Source: Chelydra serpentina (Eukaryota > Chordata > Testudines > Chelydridae). Taken from it: a DNA stretch of 64,000 bases. Under the pieces are notes generated by a model. The model was not told the DNA's origin, ran no database searches, and saw only the letters and a list, made by a program, of their open reading frames with translations. Of the stretch, positions 23,115 through 32,800 are shown piece after piece; the first letter of the stretch is position 1, and each line of letters begins with the position of its first letter. Made by a program: the position numbers and the translations under genes. Location: the NCBI GenBank assembly GCA_037349315.1, contig JBAIAC010000035.1, forward strand, positions 5,470,501 through 5,534,500, given 5' to 3'.

Positions 23115-24215
23115 CTGAGTGGGGGGGGGGATGTTTTTGGGGGTACGGGGCGGATCTTGGCGAGGCTTTGGGTCCGGGGGAGGAGGAGAGTTTTTGGGGG
23201 TACGGGGCGGATATTGGCGAGGCTTTGGGTCCGGGGGGGAGGGGAGTTTTTGGGGGTAGGGGCAGATCTTGGCCAGGCTTTGGGTCCGGGGGAGGAGGAG
23301 AGTTTTTGGGGGTACGGGGCGGATCTTGGCCAGGCTTTGGGTCCGGGGGAGGAGGGGAGTTTTGGGGGGTACGGGGCGGATCTTGGCCAGGCTTTGGGTC
23401 CGGGGGAGGAGGGGAGTTTTTGGGGGTACGGGGCGGATCTTGGCCAGGCTTTGGGTCCGGGGGAGGAGGAGAGTTTTTGGGGGTACGGGGCGGATCTTGG
23501 CCAGGCTTTGGGTCCGGGGGAGGAGGGGAGTTTTTGGGGGTACGGGGCGGATCTTGGCGAGGCTTTGGGTCCAGGGGAGGAGGAGAGTTTTTGGGGGTAC
23601 GGGCGGATCTTGGCCAGGCTTTGGGTCCGGGGGGGAGGGGAGTTTTTGGGGGTACGGGGCGGATCTTGGCCAGGCTTTGGGTCCGGGGGAGGAGGAGAGT
23701 TTTTGGGGGTACGGGGCGGATCTTGGCCAGGCTTTGGGTCCGGGGGAGGAGGGGAGTTTTTGGGGGTACGGGGCGGATCTTGGCCAGGCTTTGGGTCCGG
23801 GGGAGGAGGAGAGTTTTTGGGGGTACGGGGCGGATCTTGGCCAGGCTTTGGGTCCGGGGGAGGAGGGGAGTTTTTGGGGGTACGGGGCGGATCTTGGCGA
23901 GGCTTTGGGTCCAGGGGAGGAGGGGAGTTTTTGGGGGTATGGGGCGGATCTTGGCCAGGCTTTGGGTCCGGGGGGGAGGGGAGTTTTTGGGGGTACGGGG
24001 CGGATCTTGGCCAGGCTTTGGGTCCGGGGGAGGAGGGGAGTTTTTGGGGGTAGGGGCAGATCTTGGCCAGGCTTTGGGTCCAGGGGAGGAGGGGAGTTTT
24101 TTGGGGTACGGGGCGGATCTTGGCCAGGCTTTGGGTCCGGGGGGGGAGGGGAGTTTTTGGGGGTACGGGGCGGATCTTGGCCAGGCTTTGGGTCCGGGGG
24201 GGAGGGGGCGGATCC
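23115..24215 (+). repeat. G-rich minisatellite, 57-bp unit, about 19 copies
   Basis: The unit is marked by 'gtacggggcggatcttgg' then 'ccaggctttgggtcc' then a purine tract. Consecutive 'tacgggg' starts at 23313, 23370, 23427 and 23484 are exactly 57 bp apart. Variants include gcgagg for gccagg, ccagggg for ccggggg, shortened purine tracts and a 'taggggcaga' form. Stretches of units recur in the same order, implying block duplications. Because 57 is a multiple of three, all frames stay open. This produces the long arginine/proline- or glycine-rich open frames (up to 797 codons on the - strand, 22905-25298), which I regard as non-coding. Confidence 0.95.
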
Positions 24216-24229
24216 TGGCCATGCCCGGG

Positions 24230-24526
24230 CCAGGGGGGAGGGTGGACATTGGGCTGCAGGACGGACTCCCCCCTCCCCCTCCCCCTCCCCCTCCCGCGGT
24301 AACACAGGGCCACAGCGCGTGTCCAGCTTTCCTGCCCCTATGACTGAGCCACGGGTCCCGCATGGGCAGCCTGCTGGCCAATAGGCGACAGCGTGGACTG
24401 CACAGCTCTGCTCCGATTGGTGTAGGCCGGTGTCACTCACCGCAGAAGGCGGGTCGCTGAGAGCGGCCCTCGGCTGACGTTTGTTGGTGACCTGCGGTGG
24501 GGAGGCGCCGCCTGAGCCCCGAGCAG
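24230..24526 (+). promoter_or_regulatory. Candidate CpG-island promoter and 5' UTR exon of the TRIM gene
   Basis: After the minisatellite the sequence becomes CpG-rich and non-repetitive. It holds a direct CCAAT (24378-24382), an inverted CCAAT (ATTGG, 24416-24420) and a CRE-like 'gctgacgt'. A possible first-exon end, 'gagca|gtaagg', lies at 24526/24527. The next exon on the + strand is the RING exon, whose ATG at 26621 is preceded by an acceptor-like 'gtgtgtgtgcacag', so a 5' UTR intron of about 2.1 kb is plausible. The two opposed CCAAT boxes also allow a bidirectional promoter. This is inference from composition and motifs; no transcript evidence is visible. Confidence 0.4.
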
Positions 24527-25010
24527 TAAGGGGGGGAGTGAAGGGGTCGGGGGCGGTGCGGGGGGCAGCTGTGGAGGTGGGGGGGGAGTGAAGGGGGCGG
24601 TGCGGGGGCAGCTGTGGAGTTGGGGGGAGTGAAGGGGGGCGGGGCGAGGGCCAGCTGTGGAGGTGGGGGGGATTGAAGAGGGTCGAGGGTGGGGCGGGGG
24701 CCACCTGGGGGGTGGGGGGAGTGAAGGGGCCGGGTGGGGGGAGGTGCAGGGGCCAGATGTGGAGGTGGGGGGGGAGTGAAGAGGGTCGAGGGTGGTGCGG
24801 GGGCCAGGTGGGGGGAGGTGCAGGGGCCAGATGTGGAGGTGGGGGGGAGTGAAGAGGGTCGAGGGTGGTGCGGGGGCCAGCTGGAGGGTGGGGGGAGTGA
24901 AGGGGCCAGATGTGGAGGTGGGGAGAATGAGGCGGTTGGGCGGGGGTGGAGCAGGGGCAAACTGTCGGAGGGGGGGAATGAAGGGGTCGGAGGGCCAGCT
25001 GTGGCAGGGT
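24527..25010 (+). repeat. G-rich degenerate tandem repeats
   Basis: Repeated blocks of 'gtggaggtggggggggagtg', 'aagagggtcgagggtggtg' and 'cgggggccag' occur about seven times with variable spacing. The clearest pair is 24754-24832 and 24833-24900. It is compositionally like the 57-bp array but made from a different unit. It would lie just inside the first intron of the TRIM gene if the promoter call is right. Confidence 0.8.
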
Positions 25011-25274
25011 AGGGGTGCGCAAGACTTTAGGCATGGTGGTGGAGGGTATGGCAGGAGCCAGCTGTGCAAAGTGTGGGGGAGGTGGATATTTTCCATCACT
25101 GTGGTTTCTGTAGAAACTTGCCCAGCTTGCACGGTGATGGTGAGCACTTTCCTTTCCCCTAGCTGGAAATGAGTGCACTCTACACAGCTGGAAGGGGGCC
25201 TCCCTGGACTCAGGGTTGCATCTCCTCCCCACAACTTGTGTTAGGGCCACAGGGTTAATTACCCAAAGAAGCCT

Positions 25275-26241
25275 CTGAGAATTGTTGCTGAAGTTCAAAA
25301 AGATCTCACAAAACTAAGTGGTTGGGCAGCAAAATGGCAAATGAAGTTCAATGTGGATAAATGTAAAGTAATGTACATTGGAAAAAATAACCCCAACTAT
25401 ACATACACTATGATGAGGGCTAATTTAGCTACAACTTATCAGGAAAAAGATCGTGGAATCGTCGTGGATAGTTCTCTGAAGACATCCACGCAGTGTGCAG
25501 CGGCAGTCAAAAAAGCAAACAGGATGTTAGGAATATTAAAAAAGGGATAGAGAATAAGACGGAGAATATCTTATTGCCCTTATATAAATCCATGGTGTGC
25601 CCACATCTTGAATACTGCGTACAGATGTGGTCTCCTCATCTCAAAAAGGATATACTGGCATTAGAAAAGGTTCAGAGAAGGGCAACTAAAATGATTAGGG
25701 GGTTGAAATGGGTCCCATATGAGGAGAGATTAAAGCAGCTAGGACTTTTCAGCTTGGAAAAGAGGAGACTAAGGGGGGATATGATAGAGGTATATAAAAT
25801 TATGAGTGGTGTGGAGAAAGTGAATAAGGAAAAGTTATTTACTTGTTCCCATAATATAAGAACTAGGGGCCACCAAATGAAATTAATGGGCAGCAGGTTT
25901 AAAACAAATAAAAGGAAGTTCTTCACACAGCGCAGTCAACCTGTGGAACTCCTTGCCTGAGGAGGTTGTGAAGGCTAGGAATATAACAGGGTTTAAAAGA
26001 GAACTGGATAAATTCATGGAGGTTAAGTCCATTAGTGGCTATTAGCCAGGATGGGTAAGGAATGGTGTCCCTAGCCTCTGTTTGTCAGAGGGGGGTGATG
26101 GATGGCAGGAGAGAGATCACTTGATCATTACCTGTTAGGTTCACTCACTCCGGGGCACCTGGCATTGGCCACTGTCGTTAGAAAGGATACTGGGCTGGAT
26201 GGACCTTGGTCTGACCCAGTACAGCTATTCCTGTGTTCTTA
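25275..26241 (+). mobile_element. CR1 LINE, 3' third (RT C-terminus plus 3' UTR)
   Basis: Open pieces at 25341-25550 and 25493-25960 encode the CR1 reverse-transcriptase C-terminal region, with the signatures 'KFNVDKCKVMYIGK', '[19 protein letters not shown]' and '[20 protein letters not shown]'. They are in different frames, so a frameshift near 25545 breaks the protein. The 3' UTR runs to 'ggctggatggaccttggtct' and 'gacccagtacagctattcc'. It is relatively young (long open stretches) but 5'-truncated. It lies in the presumed 5' UTR intron of the TRIM gene. Confidence 0.92.
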
Positions 26242-26620
26242 AGTTAAGGGAAGTGAAAGTTACAGACTCAGCCCAACTTAGAGGAACTGACCCCTTGCCT
26301 GACTTCGCTGCACTGCAGTAACCTTAAACATGTCTCTTTAGAAACCCGTAGAGAGGACAGTGCACAGAGAGTCTGCAGATCACGGGGCCCATTCGTGGTT
26401 TCTGGGCACTCGTGCTGTAGCACAGAGTTCTGGCAATAAACCCTCTAACCAACTGGCTTGCTGATGTGTGGCCAAAATACTGTGTGGGAAGAGTGTCAGG
26501 GTAGGTGTTGGAGAAGGTCAGATGTCCAGAGTATGTGGGTGGGGGAAAAGGGGGGCTGGATGTTGATTTCACTGTGACGCCTATGTGAGATCCAGACGTG
26601 TGCTGTGTGTGTGCACAGGA

Positions 26621-26893
26621 ATGGCTGGCCGGAGTCAGGAGCAGAGTCTGAGGGAAGAGCTGACGTGTGCCATCTGCTGTGAGCTTTTCAGTGACCCTGT
26701 CATGCTGGATTGCATGCACCATTTCTGCAAGGCATGCATCCAAGGTTACTGGGGCAGCTGCCCCCATGTGGCTTCCTGCCCCCAGTGCAGAAGGGAGTTC
26801 TCCAGCCGCACCTTTCGCCCCCACTACCTGGTGTCGGGGGTGGTGGAGAAGGTGCGGAAGTGCAGCTCAGAGGACCACAAGAGAAAAATGCAG
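26621..26893 (+). CDS. TRIM coding exon 1: RING finger
   Basis: The ATG was chosen because it directly follows an acceptor-like 'gtgtgtgtgcacag|ga' and gives the usual TRIM N-terminus (MAGRSQEQ...). An in-frame upstream ATG at 26585 would lie in that pyrimidine/GT tract. The exon ends 'aaaatgcag|gtgagt' in phase 0 after residue 91. It encodes C-x2-C-x11-C-x1-H-x2-C-x2-C-x13-C-x2-C, all eight zinc ligands. In most class-IV TRIM genes this exon also carries the B-box. Here it stops about 35 residues after the last ligand, and the following bases, read through, give no B-box cysteine/histidine pattern before a stop at 26945. Confidence 0.9.
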
Positions 26894-29800
26894 GTGAGTG
26901 GCTGTTGGCATGCCTATTTAGAAGGCATCAGTGATAGTAAAATCTGAGGCAGAAACATATGCCTCAGCACAGCGTTGAGCAGATATCGGATGTGTCTCTT
27001 ACCCACCCACTTCTCTGAGGCAGGTTTATTCAACCAGGAAACCACATACGCATCCTTCGCCTGGGCAGAGCACGATGGAGGCTCTTTCTGCTTCTCTCAC
27101 TGACTGGTTCCCTATTCCTCTCTCTAGTGCCTGGCGAGTTGCAATCTGTAGTTTAGCTTTTGTGCTGTTGCTTCTCTTGCGTTGCTCGCTTGTTGCTGCC
27201 TTGTGACATTGATCGCACATTGTTAGTGTTTGTAACATGTAGGGGCCCCAATCCAGGATTAGGGATCCATTATGGTAGGTGCTGTACAAACAAGTGATAA
27301 GAGACTCCTTGCCCCAGAGAGTTCAAAACAAACACATGTTAAACCCCATGCAAACTTATATCCCCAGCTCTTGTGTATCCTGAGTCTGGAGTTTCCCCAA
27401 CCCACTGGAGTCACATGTGTGTAAAAAGTCAGCTTAGCTTGTGAACATACACCTCAGGTTGGTTGGCTGGTTAGTTTTTGCCTTATGGGGAGTCTTGGAT
27501 TTAAACAGCTGCTACTTGCCCTTCTAGAGTCAGTGCCATACATGTAGGCTGTTCCACTATAAATCCATGGTATGCCCACATCTTGAATATTGCGTGCAGA
27601 TGTGGTCGCCCCATCTCAAAAAAGATATATTGGAAAAGGTTCAGAAAAGGGCAGTAAAAATGATTAGGAGTATGGAGTGGCTTCCATATCAGGAGAGATT
27701 AAAAAGACTGGGACTTTTCAGTTTGGAAAAGAGACGACTGAGGGGGGATATGATAGAGGTCTATAAAATCATGACTGGTGTGGAGAAAGTAAATAAGGAC
27801 ATGTTACTTATTCCTTCTCATAACACAAGAATTAGAACTCACCAAATGAAATTAATAGGCCGTAGGTTTAAAACAAACAGAAGGAAGTATTTTTTCACAT
27901 AACGCATAGTCAACCTGTGGAACTCCTTGCCAGAGGATGTTGTGAAGGCCAAGACTATAACAGGGTTCAAAAAAGAACTAGATAAGTTCATGGAGGATAG
28001 GTCCATCACTGGCTATTAGCCAGGATGGGCAGGGATGGTGTCCCTAGCCTCTGTTTTCCAGAAGCTGGGAATGGGCGATAGGGGATGGATCACTTGATGA
28101 TTACCTGTTCTGTTCATTCCCTCTGGGGCAGCTGGCATTGGCCACTGTCGGAAGACAGGATACTGGGCTAGATGGACCTTTGGTCTGACCCAGTATGGCC
28201 ATTCTTATGTAAAACAGCAGAGTAGTAAAATGGTCTCCTTTCCCTCTCTTCCCCCCCCCCCCCTTCTTAGAAACATCTTGAAAATGCGCTGCGAGCTCAC
28301 CAGAGAGAGATGGAGAACTTCATGCGAATGAAGCACACAGCGGAGGAGGAGATTTGCAGTCTGACGGTAATGCCAGTTCTCCCAGCTGCGCTTGTGTAGG
28401 CTCCGTGGCAATGCCATTCACTTGGATAAGGGAAGACTGGAAGGTTACTGGTAGAGGCAGTGCACACCCAAGAGCCCCCTGTAATAATGTACTGGCCCTA
28501 CCCTTCACCCTGCTGCTGCTACAAGCTTGCCTACAGGGTGAGTAAGGATGAGGCAGGATATAATCAGAGCTCTTCTACCTGGAGAAAAGAATAAAAATGG
28601 AATATTATCAAAAGCTGAGTTATTTGGGGCCTTGAACAACCTGACCAATAAGCAGGCTCACAGCAGATACCTATTGTGACGGGTTGGATCACAGAAACCC
28701 CCTTGGGGCTGCCAACTGATGTGCCAAGACTACTTCTGCCTCTACTTTCCTGCCCTGGCAGCTTGGGACTTCAGTGCCCTGCCTGGTTTGAGCCAGACCT
28801 GCTAGCCTGCTGCAAACCCAGCCCCAGGTCTGAACCACGTCCCCTAACAGCTGTAGGCTTAATTGAAAGCAGCTTAAGAAGTGTTCCTGTCTTTAACACT
28901 CAGATGCCCAACTCCCAATGGGATCCAAACCCCAAATAAATCCGTTTTACCCTGTATAAAGCTTATACAGGGTAAACTCATAAATTGTTCGCCCTCTATA
29001 ACACTGATAGAGATGCACAGCTGTTTGCCACCCCCCAGGTATTAATACATACTCTGGGATAATAAGTAAAAAGTGATTTTATTAAATACAGAAAGTAGGA
29101 TTTAAGTGGTTCCAAGTAATAGCAGACAGAACAAAGTGAATTACCAAGCAAAATAAAATAGAACACGCAAGTCTATGTCTAATACAGTAAGAAAACTGAA
29201 TACAGATAAAATCTCAGCCTCAGAGATTTTCCAATAAGCTTCCTTTTACAAGCTAGTCTCCTAGTCTGGGTCCAGCAATCACTCACACCCCTTGTAGTTA
29301 CTGTCCTTTGTTCCAGTTTCTTTCAGATATCCTTGGGGGTGGAGAGGCTCTCTCTTGAGCCAGCTGAAGAAAAATGGAGGGGTCTCCCACGGGCTTAAAC
29401 AGACTTTCTCTTGTGGGTGGATACCCCTCCCTCCCGTGTAGAATTCCAGCTACAAGATGGAGTTTTGGAGTCACATGGGCAAGTCACATGTCCATGCATG
29501 ACTCAGAACTTACAGGTAGCAGCCATGGCTCACATGCTACCTTGAAGGACCTCATGTAGACTTCTTATGTGGATTGGAGCCTTCCAAGATCCATTTTCCG
29601 TTAAGTGCTTCTTGATTGGGCACTTAATTTGCACATTCCTTTCTCAAGCTGACCAAATGCTTTACCAAGGCTACTTAAAAATCAAGCAAGTACACAGCCA
29701 ATATTCATAACTTCGAATACAAAAATGATACATGCATACAAATAGGATGAATCGATTCAGTAGATCATAAACTTTACAAATATATGTTACATGGCATATG

Positions 29801-32800
29801 TAGCATAAAACATATTCCAGTTATGTCATATATACATTCATAAGCATATTTCCATAAAGCCTTATGTGGTGTACCGTCACACCTACCGTCACTGTCTTCT
29901 TATGCCAAGTATCTTTGTTAGTCTATGGGCAAAAGATTAAAACCAGCAAAGTAAAAATGCAGCAGAGACAGCAAAAAACAGCTCCCCAGTCAAGGTAACG
30001 CTTGATCTGCTGAGATGCCTTTGCAGAAGGGAAGATGAATAACTGTAATTGCAGCGCTTAAAGAGATATCCATAGGGTAATTACAGAGAAGTGTACAAAG
30101 CCAGCTAAAGGCTCCTGAACCTTAGTAAAATACATCAGAGCTTTTCTTCTCCGGTGCTATATCTTGAGCCAATGGATCTGTCAGATTTCCCTAAACCACG
30201 TGATAGGGTTTAATTTGGGGCATACCTTTATAGTTGCTTATAATAGCTCATTGGGTGACAATCAGCAGTGTCTGTGAGTTTAGCTCTCGTGGCTTTAGTC
30301 AAGATTGCTGATTTTATATATAGTATAATGTATGTATATATCACACACATATAAACATGTTTTTTTCAGAAGCCAAACGAGAGAATCTAGGGACCCTGAA
30401 TGAAGTTTGTCACACAAACCAAAAAGACATTACCCACTTCACGTTCAGAGAATGTTTCCAGAAAAGAGACATTAAGTACTTGTTAACACAGGCATTTACT
30501 GGATTCTGATAAATTGGTGCACCAAAGCTTAGACTGGGTCCAGATTGCTCAGTGCATGATAAAAGATGACATTTGGGCTAGGCTGATGAGCAGTTGCTAG
30601 TTCTGGAGAGTTGCGAGACTGGGGTTTTTTTTTACTGCAAAAGCTCTGATGTGACCACAAAATCAGTCTGATCCCAGGTCTGTTTCCATGACAGAACAGT
30701 TAGGTTAATAGACAAATGTAAATATTCCTGTCATTGTAGAGATAACATGGTCCCTATAAATGCACTATAATTCAGATTCACTCTTGGACCATTGGGAACC
30801 CAAATATTCTTTTTGGAGTTTTCTCAAAGTTGAGTTAAATGTGACAGAGGCTGACTCACCAAATTACTATAGATAAACCTCAAAGTAATAGTGTCTACAG
30901 TATAATTACATTTAACTTTTGGAAGAGAAAAGGTACCAAAAAGTAGCACAGTGACAACTTCAGAAAGGAAAAAAACTGAGGAAGCTGGCTAAGAAGGCCC
31001 TTCAGAAGTGAGGAAATTAAAATGCTTGGATTTAGTATTGAGTTTACCATAACAAAATTGCAAAGGGCATAAATACACCAAAACCAGAAAAGAAGCAGAA
31101 AGGCAAGAAATAAATTAGTATGGCTAAATGGCAGGGCTGAGCCAGTTATCCAACCCAAATAGGTATCCTTCAGAAAATGGAAATCCATTCCTAGTGAAGC
31201 TGAAGGGAACATCAACTACAGCAGTTGATAAATAAATTAGGAGGGTAAAATGGCATTGGAAGAACAAATGGCCAAAATGATAAGACCAAATAAAAAATTC
31301 TTTAAGTGTAACAGAAGCAGGAAGCCTGCAAGAGAGTCAGTAAGTCTATTGAATCAGTTAAAGAGGATATGGGCATGGCAGAAACAGAACATTTATTCTT
31401 TCCATCCATCTTCACCACAGAGGATATTTGGGAGATACTGACTACCTGACAAGAGTAGGTATGAGGTACTTAGAAACTGAGGTGTCAAGAGAAGGTGCAG
31501 AAACCAATTGAGAAATTAAATGCAAATGTCACTATGAATGGTTGGTTGCACCCAAGAGTTCTGAAAGAATATGAGAATCAAATTGCTGAGCTGCTAAGAA
31601 AACTCTGCAATCTCTCATTAAAATCAGCTGCTATCCTGGAAGCTAGCAAGTGTATCTATGTCTTAACTTCATTGGTCTAACTCCCAGGGTGAGCCTAGGA
31701 GTTATTGTAAACTTCATTTTGATAGCAGGGAAATTATTGGTTGAGACAGTAAATAAAGATAGTTATAAACATTTGGATTAATATGGTACGATGGGAATAA
31801 ACCAAATAGAGCTTCCGAAAAGGGATGCGTCTCCAGTCAGCTAGAATTTCTTGAGCTTGTCAATAAAATATGAGCCAAGGAGGGCTAGTTGATACAAACT
31901 GTCAAAAGCCTATGACAGATTCCTTCCCAAGAGGCTAGTAAGAAAACTAAGTGGTTATGGTTACAAAGATTGTTAGCTCTATGGTGCAGGAACCATCTTT
32001 GCTGTGTGTTTGTACAATGCCTGGTCCATGATTAGAAATCCTAGGTGCTAGAACAATACAAATAATAGTGGAGTGAGAGGCAAAGTACTGCTGGGAATAG
32101 AAACTGGCTAAGAGTCAGCAAAGGAGTAGGAACAAATGATCAATGTGCACCATGGTGAAAGATTAGCAGTGGGGGTGGCCAAGGGGTCCAGGCTAGGACT
32201 AGGGCTGTTTTATATGTTAGCGGTTTGGAAAAGAGGCTGAGCAGTGAGGTAGCAAAGCCTGTGGTTGACATAAAATTGTGTAAATCAGAGGAGATGAAAG
32301 AGCTTCAAAGGAACCTAGGCAACCCATGTGAACAAGCCACATGATGGCAGATGATATTCAGTGTTGACAAATGCATGGTAGCCATAATTGCACAATGGAA
32401 GCAATAATTTGGATTCTGAATTAGCTGTAATCACTCAGGAAAAAGCTGCAAGGCTCATTATGGACCTCCCAATGAAAGCCGCCATTCAGTCTGCTGCAGC
32501 AGACAAACCAAATAATGGGGGCGAGAATAATACTGACTATTGTGATGCTGTTATAAATCAACAGTGTGTTCTCATGTGGAATACTTCATTCAGTTCTGGT
32601 CACCTCATCTGAAAAGAGATATAGCAGAACTAGAGGGGCAGGGGAGTTCAGAGACAGGCAAGGAAAACAATTGGGGGCCAGGAGAGATTGAAAACTTAGA
32701 GCTGTTTAAAGAGCTGGGGGATAGCGAGAGATACATACCAAATGCTATAGAGAAGGTAAATACAATGCATCCATTTACCCCTTCTCGTAAGACAAGAACA

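Noticed and set aside
22905..25298. 797-codon minus-strand open frame, proline- and lysine-rich
   Set aside because: It runs straight through the 57-bp G-rich minisatellite and the second G-rich array. The period is a multiple of three and other frames on both strands are also open (343-447 codons), so the opening comes from the repeat, not from selection for protein.
25341..25960. Open frames that could look like a gene with homology hits
   Set aside because: They encode the C-terminal part of CR1 reverse transcriptase in two frames. This is a dead LINE, not a host gene.
26894..28270. Search for a missing B-box exon in the first coding intron
   Set aside because: The interval holds an old SINE-like fragment and a CR1 copy; no C/H pattern flanked by splice sites was found.
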